From the NCBI RefSeq assembly GCF_001014615.2, contig NZ_LBCQ02000002.1, positions 496,001 through 560,000 of the forward strand: a DNA stretch of 64,000 bases. The letters are read 5' to 3'. The DNA comes from Aquamicrobium sp. LC103. Lineage in GTDB: Bacteria; Pseudomonadota; Alphaproteobacteria; Rhizobiales; Rhizobiaceae. The first letter of the stretch is position 1; each line of letters opens with the position of its first letter. Below, one piece after another: positions 29,018 through 39,736 of the stretch. The translations under genes and the position numbers were made by a program. The notes beneath the pieces were generated by a model. It ran no database searches. It was not told the origin of the DNA and saw only the letters and a list, made by a program, of their open reading frames with translations.

Positions 29018-31303
29018 ATGGGAAAAAGCCTTATTCCGCCCGGCTCCGACGGCGGCGACAATATCGAACCGGTCGACTTGAGGAAAGCGCTCGAGGAGCG
29101 TTATCTCGCCTATGCGCTGTCGACCATCATGCACCGCGCCCTGCCGGACGTGCGCGACGGCCTGAAACCGGTCCACCGCCGCATCATGCACGCCATGCGT
29201 CTTCTGCGCCTCAACCCCGAGCAGGGCTTCGCGAAATGCGCCCGCATCGTCGGTGAGGTGATGGGCAAGTTCCATCCGCACGGCGACCAGTCGATCTACG
29301 ACGCGCTGGTGCGCCTCGCCCAGTCATTCTCCGTACGCTACCCGCTGGTCGACGGACAGGGCAATTTCGGCAATATCGACGGCGATAACGCCGCCGCCAT
29401 GCGCTACACCGAGGCGCGCATGACCGAGGTCGCATCCGCGCTGCTCGAGGGCATCACCGAGGACGCGGTCGATTTCCGCCCGACCTACAACGAGGAGGAC
29501 GAGGAACCTGTCGTCCTGCCGGGCGCGTTCCCGAACCTTCTCGCCAACGGCTCGTCCGGCATCGCGGTCGGCATGGCGACCTCCATCCCGCCGCACAACG
29601 TGGCCGAGCTCTGCAAGGCGGCTCTTCATCTCATCGACAATCCCGAGGCCACGGTCGAGGAGTTGATGACCAGCGAGCCGCATGCCGGCGACCCCGACGA
29701 GAACAAGGTCCGTGGGCCCGATTTCCCGACCGGCGGCATCATCGTCGACCATTTCGACACGATCCTCGAAGCCTACAAGACAGGCCGCGGCTCCTTCCGC
29801 GTGCGCGCCAAATGGGAGCAGGAGGACCAGGGCAGGGGCACCTGGCAGATCGTCGTCACGGAAATTCCCTACGGCGTCCAGAAGTCGCGCCTGATCGAGA
29901 AGATCGCCGAACTGCTTCTTGCCCGCCGGCTGCCGCTGCTCGACGACGTGCGCGACGAGAGCGCGGAGGACGTGCGCGTCGTGCTGGTGCCGAAGAGCCG
30001 CACCGTCGATCCCGCGATCCTGATGGAATCGCTGTTCAAGCTCACCGAACTGGAATCGCGCTTCCCGCTCAACATGAACGTGCTTTCGCGCGGCAAGGTG
30101 CCGAACGTCCTGTCGCTGAGGGACGTTCTGAAGGAATGGCTGGAGCATCGCAGGGAGGTGCTCGTCCGCCGTTCGCGGCACCGGCTCGCCGAGATCGAAC
30201 GCCGCCTCGAGGTGCTTGGCGGCTACCTCATCGCCTATCTCAACATCGACGAGGTGATCCGCATCATCCGCGAGGAGGACGAGCCCAAGCCGGTGATGAT
30301 GGCGCGGTGGGACCTGACCGATCTCCAGGTCGAATCCATCCTCAACATGCGGCTGCGCGCATTGCGCAAGCTGGAGGAATTCGAGATCCGCAAGGAGTTC
30401 GACGCGCTGACGGCGGAAAAGGCCCAGATCGAGGCGCTGCTGGGCTCGGACGCCAAGCAGTGGAAGACGATCCGCTGGGAGGTGGAGAAGCTGCGCGACC
30501 GCTTCGGCTCCCATACCGAGCTCGGCCGCCGGCGCACCCAGTTCGCCGATGCGCCCGAGCACGACGTCAGCGACATCCACCACGCCATGATCGAGCGCGA
30601 GCCGGTCACGGTGGTGGTCTCCGAAAAAGGCTGGCTGCGCGCCATGAAGGGCCATCTCGCGGATTTCGAGAGCCTCTCCTTCAAGGAGGGCGACAAGCTC
30701 AAGCTGGCGTTCCATGCGCAGACGACGGACAAGGTGCTGGTCTTCACCACCGGCGGCAAGTTCTACACGATCGGCGTCGACCGCCTGCCCGGCGGGCGCG
30801 GCCATGGCGAGCCGATCCGTATCATCGTCGACATGGAGAACGATCAGGACATCGTCACCGCCTTCGTGCACGATCCTTCGCGCAAGCTGCTCGTCGGCTC
30901 GTACCAGGGCAACGGCTTCGTGGTGCCGGAGGTCGAGGTTGTCGCCAACACCCGCAAGGGCAAGCAGGTGGTCAACGTGAAGACGCCCGACGAGGCCAAG
31001 CTTTGCATTCCCGTCGCCGGCGACCACGTCGCCATCGTCGGCGAGAACCGCAAGCTCCTGATCTTCCCGCTGGCCGAGATCCCCGAAATGACGCGGGGCA
31101 AGGGTGTGCGGCTGCAGAAATACAAGGACGGCGGCGTCTCCGACGCCAAGACCTTCGCCATCGACGCGGGGCTGACCTGGCAGGATTCGGCCGATCGGAC
31201 CTTCGTCAAGTCGAAGGACGAACTGGCGGAATGGCTGGCGAGCCGCGCGGGCGCCGGCCGCATGGTGCCGAAGGGTTTTCCGCGTACCGGCAAGTTCGGC
31301 TGA
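29018..31303 (+). CDS. parC: DNA topoisomerase IV subunit A
   Basis: 761-residue ParC, decatenates sister chromosomes with ParE (GyrB-like subunit). N-terminal [20 protein letters not shown], the winged-helix [22 protein letters not shown] and the catalytic tyrosine in [16 protein letters not shown]. The C-terminal domain has five or six weak beta-pinwheel blades, as expected for ParC. In the QRDR the position of E. coli Ser80 is Gln and that of Glu84 is Asp, which is probably a natural lineage state. Start ATG 29018 before [12 protein letters not shown]. Confidence 0.95.
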   Translation: MGKSLIPPGSDGGDNIEPVDLRKALEERYLAYALSTIMHRALPDVRDGLKPVHRRIMHAMRLLRLNPEQGFAKCARIVGEVMGKFHPHGDQSIYDALVRLAQSFSVRYPLVDGQGNFGNIDGDNAAAMRYTEARMTEVASALLEGITEDAVDFRPTYNEEDEEPVVLPGAFPNLLANGSSGIAVGMATSIPPHNVAELCKAALHLIDNPEATVEELMTSEPHAGDPDENKVRGPDFPTGGIIVDHFDTILEAYKTGRGSFRVRAKWEQEDQGRGTWQIVVTEIPYGVQKSRLIEKIAELLLARRLPLLDDVRDESAEDVRVVLVPKSRTVDPAILMESLFKLTELESRFPLNMNVLSRGKVPNVLSLRDVLKEWLEHRREVLVRRSRHRLAEIERRLEVLGGYLIAYLNIDEVIRIIREEDEPKPVMMARWDLTDLQVESILNMRLRALRKLEEFEIRKEFDALTAEKAQIEALLGSDAKQWKTIRWEVEKLRDRFGSHTELGRRRTQFADAPEHDVSDIHHAMIEREPVTVVVSEKGWLRAMKGHLADFESLSFKEGDKLKLAFHAQTTDKVLVFTTGGKFYTIGVDRLPGGRGHGEPIRIIVDMENDQDIVTAFVHDPSRKLLVGSYQGNGFVVPEVEVVANTRKGKQVVNVKTPDEAKLCIPVAGDHVAIVGENRKLLIFPLAEIPEMTRGKGVRLQKYKDGGVSDAKTFAIDAGLTWQDSADRTFVKSKDELAEWLASRAGAGRMVPKGFPRTGKFG

Positions 31304-31308
31304 ACTTT

Positions 31309-31346
31309 CGCTTCTGACCGCCGCTTGGTCGCGGCGGTCAGAAGCG
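31309..31346. terminator. Perfect 15-bp inverted repeat at convergent gene ends
   Basis: CGCTTCTGACCGCCG-N8-CGGCGGTCAGAAGCG lies 5 bp after the parC stop. Its right arm contains the stop codon and last codons of the convergent hydrolase gene (ARF then TGA). No T-run follows on either strand, so it may act as a roadblock-type or rho-assisted terminator for both genes. Confidence 0.6.
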
Positions 31347-33023
31347 CGCGGCGAAATCCGCCTTCAGCTTGGCGATGCTCTCGGCGTCCCAGCCTTCAGG
31401 ATCCGTCAGCGCCGCCCAGGCGTCGATATAGTGGACCGGCGAATAGAGATGGCCGTAGCCGATCGGCGCGGTGGTGGCCGCGGCCATGTCGAGCAGCAAT
31501 TGCAGGAAGGTCACGATCGGAAACCAGCGCAGTTCGGGGGTCACGTCCGCGCCGCGCGGATCGTACATCCAGGCCGGCTGCCGGTAGAAGGATTGCGGAT
31601 CGAAGAAGGTGACCGGATCGCTCGCATATTGCAGGTAGATGATCCGCATCGGCCCCCATTCGGCGCCGGGTATTTCGAGCGCGTTGTGCTGGTCGGTGAA
31701 GCGGATCACCGAGCCGTCGCGGAAGCGCGGCAGCCAGGCGGGCGAGCCCGGATTCCTGCCCGCGGTGGCGGCGCGCCAGCTCGGCGTGTTGAACGGCGGC
31801 CCCGCCCATAGCGCGCCCTGATACGGATCGCCGATGATGTCGTAGACGTCGCTCGACAGCGACGAATTGAGCGCGCCGAGGCTCAATCCGTAGACGTAGA
31901 GCTTCGGACGGCTGTCGTGCGGCAGATGGGTCCAGTGCTCGTAGACCTCCTTGAAGAGGGCGCGGGCCGTCTCCGCGCCGTAACCCGGCTCGACCAGAAG
32001 CGACAGCCAGCTCGTCAGGTAGGAATATTGCACCGCGACCGTCGCGACGTCGCCGCGATGCAGGTAGTCGAGCGTGTCCGTGGCGGCCGGGTCCATCCAG
32101 CCGGTTCCGGTGGGCGTGGCGATGACGAGCAGCGAGCGTTCGAAGGCGCCGACGCGCTTCAGTTCGTCGAGCGCGAGTTTGGCGCGCTCCTCCGCCGTGC
32201 CGGCCGAGTTGAGGCCGACGAAGACCCGAATCGGCTCGAGCGTTTCCGCGCCGAAATAGGCGTCCATCTCCTCTTTCGTCGGCCCGGTGGAGATGAACTC
32301 GCGGCCCGCGCGGCCCATTTCGTCCCAATTGATGAGCGAGGCCGCGCTGCCCGTGCTGAGCGGATCGGTCGGCTTCTCCACGCCCGATTCCATCAACTCG
32401 TCGAATTGCTGGAACGAGCTGTCGGCGACGCGCAATCCGAAGCGGAACAGAACACCGTCGACGATCGACCAGAACAGCCCGACGGCGAGGAATATGCCGA
32501 TGACGCGCGAGACCCGTCTCGGAACATAGCGCTCCAGCCAGCGCGACAGGAGCCGGAACGTCAGGGCGAAGAGCCGCGCGACCACGATCAGCACCGCGAA
32601 GACCGCGAGCGCGATGGTGCCGACGGTCAGCGGCTGCGCGCTGTGCACGGGCTCCAGCCCCATCAGCGTGCGCACCGAGTTCTGCCATTCCGCCTCGCGC
32701 CACAGGAAGATGAGGACGATCACGGCGCATGCGGCGCCGGCAAGCCAGGTGATGTTCGTCCTGAAGCGGGCGTTCGGCAGCCGGAAGCCCATATAGGTCC
32801 ACAGCCAGCGGCTGAAGACGCCGATGCCGTAGCCGGCCGCGAAGGAGCAGCCGGAAAGCACGCCCTGCATCAGCGGCGCGCGCGGCAGCAGGCTCGGCGT
32901 CAGCGACGCGGCGAAGAACAGCGTGCCGAGCAGAATGCCGACCACCGAGAGCGTGCGCGCCGGCGCGAAGAGCCAGGAGGGCAACACGGTGGTCAGTTTG
33001 CTCAAGGTGGTATTGGACGACAT
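31338..33023 (-). CDS. Membrane-anchored alpha/beta hydrolase (Abhydrolase_9)
   Basis: 561-residue protein. About four membrane helices occupy residues ~20-200 (Abhydrolase_9_N). The C-terminal domain is an alpha/beta hydrolase: nucleophile elbow LYVYGLSLGALNSSLSSD (Ser in GLSLG), ALWAGPPFNTPSW and FVGLNSAGTAEERA. This DUF2319-type family is found in actinobacteria and rhizobia; the substrate, perhaps lipid or ester, is unknown. The ATG 33023 start gives a full N-terminal membrane region. It converges on parC, and its 3' end is part of a large hairpin. Confidence 0.85.
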   Translation of the reverse strand: MSSNTTLSKLTTVLPSWLFAPARTLSVVGILLGTLFFAASLTPSLLPRAPLMQGVLSGCSFAAGYGIGVFSRWLWTYMGFRLPNARFRTNITWLAGAACAVIVLIFLWREAEWQNSVRTLMGLEPVHSAQPLTVGTIALAVFAVLIVVARLFALTFRLLSRWLERYVPRRVSRVIGIFLAVGLFWSIVDGVLFRFGLRVADSSFQQFDELMESGVEKPTDPLSTGSAASLINWDEMGRAGREFISTGPTKEEMDAYFGAETLEPIRVFVGLNSAGTAEERAKLALDELKRVGAFERSLLVIATPTGTGWMDPAATDTLDYLHRGDVATVAVQYSYLTSWLSLLVEPGYGAETARALFKEVYEHWTHLPHDSRPKLYVYGLSLGALNSSLSSDVYDIIGDPYQGALWAGPPFNTPSWRAATAGRNPGSPAWLPRFRDGSVIRFTDQHNALEIPGAEWGPMRIIYLQYASDPVTFFDPQSFYRQPAWMYDPRGADVTPELRWFPIVTFLQLLLDMAAATTAPIGYGHLYSPVHYIDAWAALTDPEGWDAESIAKLKADFAARF

Positions 33024-33237
33024 GGCAGGCGGACGCTGTGTGAATTCTGGCGGCGTTTAAGCGAAGTCTCGGGCAATTCGTGCCGATGCTCGCACAAAGC
33101 CGGGCGAGACCCAACGGAAAATATCGTCACATCGCCCTTTGGGGCGGCGAAGCTCCTGTGCATTTCTTGCCTGGACCCGCGCATCATCGGCCGTGCGATG
33201 CTATGCCTGCCCCCGGCATGATATCCGGAGTGAGCAG

Positions 33238-34752
33238 ATGAAGGTCGGTATCGATCTCGGCACGGGCGCCGGCGGCGCGCCGGCCATGGTTGATCTGGAG
33301 GAATTGCTTGCCACCCGCCTGCTGGTGCAGGGCAATTCGGGTTCGGGCAAATCGCATCTCCTGCGCAGGCTGATGGAGCAGTCGGCGCCCTGGGTGCAGC
33401 AATGCGTGATCGATCCGGAAGGTGATTTCGTCACGCTCGGCGACAAGTTCGGCCATGTCGTGGTCGACGCGGCGCGCACGGAAGCCGAACTGACGCGCAT
33501 TGCCGGCCGCATCCGCCAGCATCGCGTTTCCGTCGTGCTCAATCTCGAGGGGCTCGACGTCGAGCAGCAGATGCGCGCGGCCGCCGCCTTCCTCGGCGGC
33601 ATGTTCGATGCCGAACGCGACTACTGGTATCCGGTCCTGGTGGTGGTGGACGAGGCCCAGCTCTTCGCGCCGGCGGCGGCGGGCGAGGTTTCCGACGAGG
33701 CGCGCAAATTGTCTCTGGGCGCGATGACGAACCTGATGTGCCGCGGCCGCAAGCGCGGCCTTGCCGGCGTCATCGCCACGCAGCGCCTGGCGAAGCTCGC
33801 CAAGAACGTGGCCGCCGAGGCGTCGAACTTCCTCATGGGCCGCACCTTCCTCGATATCGACATGGCGCGCGCGGCCGACCTGCTCGGAATGGACCGCCGT
33901 CAGGCGGAGCAGTTCCGCGACCTGGAGCGTGGAAAATTCGTGGCGCTGGGACCCGCCATTTCGCGCCGCTCCCTGCCCGTTTCCATCGGGCCGGTCGAAA
34001 CCTCGGCGCGTTCGGTCAGCCCGAAGCTGATGCCGCTGCCGGAAACCGCGCCGGAAGATGCCGCCGAACTCATCTTCAAGGTGGACCCGCAGGAATTCCG
34101 GCAGCCGGTGCGGCGTCCGCCGCCACCGCCTCCGCCGACGCCGACGGCTGAAATCCTCGCGCAGCTTTCCAGGCCGCGGCCGGAAATCGAGGCGGCGCCG
34201 GCATCGCTGTTTCCCGAGATCGACGAAGCCGAGCGCGACGCGCTCCTCACCAAGGTGATGCGAGAGATCGTAGAGGATCCCGATGCCTCGTTTCGCTCGG
34301 TGGCGGTCCTCTACCAGGATTTCCTGGTGCGCTGCCGTATCCACCGCGTACCGGGCGAACCGCTGGACCTCGCCACCTTCAAGCGTAGGCTCGCCATAGC
34401 ACGCGCCGGCATGGACGAGGACATGGCGTCGGGGGAGGTCTGGCAGCAGGCGCTCGCCATGTCGGAAAGCCTGACGGACGACATTCAGGGCGTGTTCCTC
34501 ATCGTCGCCCAGGCGGCGGTTTCCGGCGAGCCCTGCCCATCCGACGCGACGCTCGCCCGCGCCTACGGCACGCATTCGCTGTCGCGGGCGCGCCGCCTGC
34601 TGACCTATTTCGAGGAGCGCGGCCTGCTCGTGGTGCGCACCGATTTCCACGGGCTGCGCATCGTCGTCTTTCCCGATCTCGGCTGCGAGACGGCGCCGGG
34701 CGACCCGAACCGGCCGGATGAGGAAGCGGAACGCCGCGACGCGGCCGAATAG
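33238..34752 (+). CDS. HerA-like (DUF87) ATPase, standalone
   Basis: 504-residue FtsK/HerA-superfamily ATPase. Walker A is LLVQGNSGSGKSHLLRRL (residue ~35), Walker B is PVLVVVDEAQLFAP (~140), and CRGRKRGLAGVIATQRLAKLAKN, with the arginine-rich segment and ATQR sensor, follows. A proline-rich linker RPPPPPPPTPT (near residue 300) separates a helical C-terminal domain of ~190 residues (LSRARRLLTYFEERGLLVV looks like a winged helix). HerA proteins are hexameric DNA pumps that work with NurA nuclease or Sir2 partners. None is adjacent: the neighbours are metabolic or membrane genes. It may process DNA or be a standalone transport ATPase. ATG 33238 is the start before the conserved core; the frame begins at 33139. 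Confidence 0.8.
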   Translation: MKVGIDLGTGAGGAPAMVDLEELLATRLLVQGNSGSGKSHLLRRLMEQSAPWVQQCVIDPEGDFVTLGDKFGHVVVDAARTEAELTRIAGRIRQHRVSVVLNLEGLDVEQQMRAAAAFLGGMFDAERDYWYPVLVVVDEAQLFAPAAAGEVSDEARKLSLGAMTNLMCRGRKRGLAGVIATQRLAKLAKNVAAEASNFLMGRTFLDIDMARAADLLGMDRRQAEQFRDLERGKFVALGPAISRRSLPVSIGPVETSARSVSPKLMPLPETAPEDAAELIFKVDPQEFRQPVRRPPPPPPPTPTAEILAQLSRPRPEIEAAPASLFPEIDEAERDALLTKVMREIVEDPDASFRSVAVLYQDFLVRCRIHRVPGEPLDLATFKRRLAIARAGMDEDMASGEVWQQALAMSESLTDDIQGVFLIVAQAAVSGEPCPSDATLARAYGTHSLSRARRLLTYFEERGLLVVRTDFHGLRIVVFPDLGCETAPGDPNRPDEEAERRDAAE

Positions 34753-34753
34753 A

Positions 34754-35653
34754 TCAGATCGAGTGCCTGAGCGTCATCGCGGCGCGACGCTTGCGGCCCT
34801 GGTGTATCTGCCAGATCGAATGCGAGACGAGGGCGGTGACGAGGATCAGTCCGCCGATCAGGCTCTGTCGTGACGGCACTTCGGTGAAGATCAGCCAGAC
34901 CCAGATCGGCGCAAGCACCGTTTCCAGGATGTAGAACATCGCCACTTCCGGGCCGGAGATGTATTTCGGCCCGGTCGCCAGGCAGAAGAACGAGATCGGC
35001 ATGATCACCGCGCCGTTGAGGATGATCCACCACGGCACCTCCATGTCGAAGCCGTTCCGCCCGACCATGAACGCGGCGACGAGGCAGGGCAGCGCGACGG
35101 CAACCAGCGCGGTGAAGCCCATGTCCTTGCCGCTCGCCCGCGTGATCGTGATGGCGGATGCGACGCAGAAGGACGAGGCAAGCGCGAGAACGTCGCCGAA
35201 GAGGCTTCCGGTACCCACACTGTCGCCGACGATGATCAGCACGCCGACCATCATCGCGAACATGGTGGCGATGGTCGCCGGGCGCGGCCGCTCCTTGAGG
35301 AATATCCAGGAAAGCAGTGCCGAAAACACGGTGTTGAAGGTCAGGATGAAGACGAGATTGGCCGTCGACGTGTTGAAGACGGCGCTCACGAAGGTGATCG
35401 AGCCGAGACCGTAGAGGAGGGCGACCGCGAGGCCTTCCCGTCCCGGGATGAGCTTGGGAGCGTTGCCGCCAAAACGCCGCCACAAGGACCAAACCAGAAG
35501 CGCGGCGATCAGCGTGGTGCCGGTGCGCACCAGCAGGATCGACCAGAGGTCCCCATTGGCGAGCTTGACCAGCGGAATGTCGATGGTCAGCGTCATCCCG
35601 CCTATCGCGGTGAGGATCAGTCCCTTGGAATGATCGGAAAACTTTGCGGACAT
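34754..35653 (-). CDS. DMT (EamA) family permease
   Basis: 299-residue drug/metabolite transporter with ten predicted helices in two EamA repeats (SKGLILTAIGGMTLTIDIPLVKL; the second starts near GDVLALASSFCVASAITI). A KPxY-like charge pattern lies at the C-terminal end. The substrate is unknown. ATG 35653 is preferred over the longer frame to 35863, which would add an unlike N-terminus. It ends 1 bp from the end of the HerA-like gene, tail-to-tail. Confidence 0.85.
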   Translation of the reverse strand: MSAKFSDHSKGLILTAIGGMTLTIDIPLVKLANGDLWSILLVRTGTTLIAALLVWSLWRRFGGNAPKLIPGREGLAVALLYGLGSITFVSAVFNTSTANLVFILTFNTVFSALLSWIFLKERPRPATIATMFAMMVGVLIIVGDSVGTGSLFGDVLALASSFCVASAITITRASGKDMGFTALVAVALPCLVAAFMVGRNGFDMEVPWWIILNGAVIMPISFFCLATGPKYISGPEVAMFYILETVLAPIWVWLIFTEVPSRQSLIGGLILVTALVSHSIWQIHQGRKRRAAMTLRHSI

Positions 35654-35750
35654 GAGGGAAAAGCGGCTCCGGCGGGCGAATTGCGAACGATGGCAGGAAA
35701 TTCGGGCCGCTGGCGCGGACGCCCCGCCGAGGCGCCGCCATCTTGGCGGA

Positions 35751-36503
35751 TCAGTCCGCCTCGTAGCGTTCCCAGCCCTTGGGGCCCAGATGCTCCTGAG
35801 GTTTGAAGCGGACCTTATAGGCCATCTTGCGCGAGCCGTTGACCCAGTAGCCGAGATAGACATGGGGCAGGCCAGCGCTCTTCGCCCGCGCGATGTGGTC
35901 GAGGATCATGAAGGTGCCGAGCGAGCGGTCGACGAGCTCGGGATTGTAGAAGGAATAGACCATCGACAAGCCGTCGCTCATCTGGTCGGTGAGGGCGACG
36001 GCTATCAGCTCGCCTTCGCCCTTGCCGGTGACGAAGGTATCCGGCCCGCGCCGGCGGTATTCGATGATCTTGGTGGTGACATGCGTGTCCTCCACCATCA
36101 TCGCATAATCCAGGACGGTCATGTCGGACATGCCGCCGCGCTTGTGGCGGGCGTCGAGATAGGCGCGGAACAGCGAATATTGCTCCGTCGAAGGCTCCGC
36201 GTCGTGGGCGACGCCGATGAGATCCGCGTTGCGCGACGCGACGCGTTTCATGTTGCGCGTCGGCGCGAACTCGCTGGCGAGGATGCGCACCGATATGCAG
36301 GCGCGGCAGGTTTCGCAGGCCGGCCGGTAGGCTATGTTCTGCGAGCGGCGGAACCCGCCCTGCGTAAGCAGGTCGTTCAGCTCCGGCGCCTTTTCGCCGA
36401 CGAGGTGGGTGAAGACCTTGCGCTCGAACTGACCCTCCACATACGGACAGGCCGAGGGCGCTGTCAGGAAGAATTGCGGAGACTGGGTCGGATGCTGCGT
36501 CAT
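35751..36503 (-). CDS. bpt: Leucyl/aspartate-type aminoacyl-tRNA-protein transferase (Bpt)
   Basis: 250-residue R-transferase-like enzyme of the Bpt group. Conserved sites: [24 protein letters not shown] (N-terminal Cys/Pro-Tyr), [18 protein letters not shown] (the Cys-x2-Cys pair of the ATE1 fold) and [26 protein letters not shown]. Bpt adds leucine to proteins with N-terminal Asp/Glu and feeds the ClpS-ClpAP N-end pathway. Length and start ([12 protein letters not shown]) match family members. Confidence 0.93.
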   Translation of the reverse strand: MTQHPTQSPQFFLTAPSACPYVEGQFERKVFTHLVGEKAPELNDLLTQGGFRRSQNIAYRPACETCRACISVRILASEFAPTRNMKRVASRNADLIGVAHDAEPSTEQYSLFRAYLDARHKRGGMSDMTVLDYAMMVEDTHVTTKIIEYRRRGPDTFVTGKGEGELIAVALTDQMSDGLSMVYSFYNPELVDRSLGTFMILDHIARAKSAGLPHVYLGYWVNGSRKMAYKVRFKPQEHLGPKGWERYEAD

Positions 36504-36624
36504 GGATGGTGCTGCAAGAAGTGCTATCCTCCCCCTAGGCTTGTCTCGCGGGAGGAAAACGTCAACAGGAAAGTGCGGTGCGCGCGCCTATGTGATGCTG
36601 ACGTAAGGACAGACCGGCGTCGGA

Positions 36625-37095
36625 TCAGCGGTCGCTGCGCGTCACCACCGTGCCGAGCAGCAGGTCGTGGACCGTGCGCTTGCGGTCGAGAAACAGCGTC
36701 GCAAGCAGGATGAGCGGCGTCAGAAGCACGTTGCCGGCCCAGAAAAGCACCGAATGGACGATGGCCAGCATGCCGTCGACGGGACGCCCGTCCAGCCGCT
36801 CAAGGCGGATGCCCATCATCTGCATGCCCAGCGTGGCCTGGTTGATGCCGCCCAGCGTGTTCCAGACATAGATGAGCGCCACGGCCGGCGCGAGAACGCC
36901 GAACAGTGCCCAGCCGAGGCCGAGCGTGATGATGCCGAGCAGGAAAACCAGGATCGCGAAGGGAATCAGCAGGAGGCCGACGATCAGGTAGTCGATCAGG
37001 AAAGCCATGACCCGGCGCGTGCGCACGCCGTCATAGACGCGCATGTCGTCGAGCCTGGAGCTGATGATTTCGCCATCAAGAACGCGTGTGTTCAT
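36625..37095 (-). CDS. RDD family membrane protein
   Basis: 156-residue membrane protein. The RDD domain starts RRVMAFLIDYLIVGLLL and contains GINQATLGMQMMGIRL and RKRTVHDLLLGTVVTRSD, with three or four helices. RDD proteins are of uncertain role; some act as ion antiporters. The start is ATG 37095, before TRVLDGEIISS; a longer frame to 37164 adds no conserved residues. Divergent from vapB. Confidence 0.85.
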   Translation of the reverse strand: MNTRVLDGEIISSRLDDMRVYDGVRTRRVMAFLIDYLIVGLLLIPFAILVFLLGIITLGLGWALFGVLAPAVALIYVWNTLGGINQATLGMQMMGIRLERLDGRPVDGMLAIVHSVLFWAGNVLLTPLILLATLFLDRKRTVHDLLLGTVVTRSDR

Positions 37096-37226
37096 CGATC
37101 TTCCCGCATTTCGGCAGAAGCGCCAAAGTTGCAGATGGTGCGTTCCGCAAGCGAATTCAAGCACGGAGCCATGTCGGCGGATCGCTTGCCCTTGTTTGAT
37201 ATGGTTGATGACATTGCCGCCTCATT

Positions 37227-37272
37227 CGGATATCCTTTAGATGATAGTGGGATACACTACAAAGGATATCCG
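37227..37272. promoter_or_regulatory. Perfect 12-bp inverted repeat operator of vapBC
   Basis: Arms CGGATATCCTTT (37227-37238) and AAAGGATATCCG (37261-37272) are perfect complements. Each contains the 8-bp palindrome GGATATCC, 36 bp centre to centre. Nested inside are TAGTG-GGATA-CACTA (37245-37259). The right arm includes the AAAGGA ribosome site, 8 bp before the ATG at 37274. Binding of a VapB dimer pair here, or an RNA hairpin, would shut off the operon. Confidence 0.7.
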
Positions 37273-37273
37273 C

Positions 37274-37513
37274 ATGGCCTTTCATATAAAGAATGAGCGC
37301 ACCGACGTGCTTGCCAGGAAGCTGGCCGCGCTCAAGCAGGTCGGACTTACGGAGGCCGTACATCGGGCGCTGGAGAACGAACTGGAGCGTGAAACCGGCA
37401 AGCCGCCCTTGGTGGAGACGGGCGTGACGTTCACGCGTACTTTGCGGAAGAGGGCCAGGGACGGACGACCTGCGAACAAGGCGTTCCGGGACAGCCTTTA
37501 CGAGAGAGACTGA
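37274..37513 (+). CDS. vapB: VapB-type antitoxin (Rv0623-like)
   Basis: 79-residue antitoxin. MAFHIKNERTDVLARKLAALKQVGLTEAVHRALENELERE is a Rv0623/ribbon-helix-helix-type DNA-binding N-terminus, and the C-terminal KRARDGRPANKAFRDSLYERD is the toxin-neutralising part. The frame opens at 37241, but the ATG at 37274 fits the AAAGGA site and family length. Stop and vapC start overlap by 1 base (TGATG). Confidence 0.85.
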   Translation: MAFHIKNERTDVLARKLAALKQVGLTEAVHRALENELERETGKPPLVETGVTFTRTLRKRARDGRPANKAFRDSLYERD

Positions 37514-37908
37514 TGTTCGTCGATGCTTCGGCCCTGACCGCCATGCTCACTAATGAGGAGGATGCGCGGGAGCTCCTCTCGCGCTTGCAACGAAGCAAGG
37601 TCCGCATGACCTCGCCTCTCGCCGTCTGGGAGACCACGATCGCCGTTGCCCGCATATTGGGTCTGCCGACGGGAGAAGTGGCGGAAGAGATCGAGAAATA
37701 TCTCGCCTTGATGGACATCGAGCTTGTCGCGGTGCCGCCTCAAACCTGGAAAACGGCGGTCGATGCTTTTGAGAGGTTCGGAAAGGGCCGACATCCGGCA
37801 CAGCTCAATTTCGGTGATTGTTTCGCCTATGCCTGCGCGAGGCAATTCGACCAGCCGCTGATGTTCAAGGGCGGCGACTTCACGAAAACCGACATAGAGG
37901 CGGGGTAG
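37513..37908 (+). CDS. vapC: VapC-type PIN ribonuclease toxin
   Basis: 131-residue PIN-domain RNase. Conserved acids: FVDASALTAML (Asp4), LAVWETTIAVARIL (Glu ~40) and LNFGDCFAYACAR with LMFKGGDFTKTDI (Asp/Asp of the C-terminal quartet). VapC toxins cut tRNA or rRNA when VapB is degraded. Coupled to vapB. Ends 8 bp from the convergent hemB. Confidence 0.9.
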   Translation: MFVDASALTAMLTNEEDARELLSRLQRSKVRMTSPLAVWETTIAVARILGLPTGEVAEEIEKYLALMDIELVAVPPQTWKTAVDAFERFGKGRHPAQLNFGDCFAYACARQFDQPLMFKGGDFTKTDIEAG

Positions 37909-37915
37909 CCGCGCC

Positions 37916-39013
<1,098 letters not shown>

Positions 39014-39106
39014 TCAAATCGCCGCGCGCCGACGGATGCGGGATTTGCTTTCCGCGCGCCTTCATCGATCATATGCTCCTTCGAATCGCAGGAGTCCCGT
39101 ACCCAT

Positions 39107-39529
39107 ATGCAGCAGGCATTCGAGCGCACGCCGTTGCGCGCGACGACCACGGAGCTGACCTATCAGCTCTTCCATCGGGTGATCGCGTTCTATTGCCTGC
39201 TGTTCGGCATGCTCTACTGGGTCCGCCTCATCGGTTATTATGACGGCCCGAACTGGCGCTTCGACCTGATGCCGGCTCACTGGCAGGTCGCCTCCGTCAC
39301 GCTGGCGGTGCTCTTTCCCTTCGCCGCGAGCGGCCTCTGGATGATGGCTTCCTGGGGGCCGGTCATCTGGTTCATCTGCGCCGCGATCGAGGCGGTGATG
39401 TATGTCGGTTTTCCCGATCTCTTCGGCCACCGCTACCAGCTCGTGATATCGCACGTGCTGGTGGCGCTGCTCTACGCCACCTTCCGGGTGGTCATGCTCC
39501 TGCAGAAGCGGGGCCAGGCCGAGAAGTAG
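39107..39529 (+). CDS. DUF6163-like small membrane protein
   Basis: 140-residue protein with four membrane helices: FHRVIAFYCLLFGMLYWVRLIG, VASVTLAVLFPFAASGLWM, WGPVIWFICAAIEAVMYVG and ISHVLVALLYATFRVVMLL. It resembles DUF6163, restricted mainly to Rhizobiales. Position just before ldtR is shared in related genomes by recollection, so a cell-envelope role is plausible. The frame is longer (from 38219), but the earlier part is the shadow of hemB. Confidence 0.75.
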   Translation: MQQAFERTPLRATTTELTYQLFHRVIAFYCLLFGMLYWVRLIGYYDGPNWRFDLMPAHWQVASVTLAVLFPFAASGLWMMASWGPVIWFICAAIEAVMYVGFPDLFGHRYQLVISHVLVALLYATFRVVMLLQKRGQAEK

Positions 39530-39564
39530 GGAGCCCGGGCAGGGCAAGCCGCTCGGCGAACCCC

Positions 39565-39577
39565 TAAGAATTTCTTA
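39565..39577. promoter_or_regulatory. Inverted repeat TAAGAA-T-TTCTTA upstream of ldtR
   Basis: Perfect 6-bp arms with one central base, 160 bp before the ldtR start. A partial copy TAAGAAGTTC occurs at 40397-40406, 91 bp before ldtP. Because LdtR is a MarR-type regulator known to control ldtP and itself in related bacteria, this shared motif may be the operator. Confidence 0.4.
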
Positions 39578-39736
39578 CCGCGCTTTATCGTTGATTCACC
39601 CTCTTTCGAGGCAGGGCTTGGGTAAGCACCTGTTAAGGCTGGCGTTTAAGTCGAATTTTAGAGGCATTCGATAGGGTCGTGCCAAGGTGAGAACAAAAGA
39701 AAAGTCACCGGGCGTTAAACGAGAGGCTAGACCACG

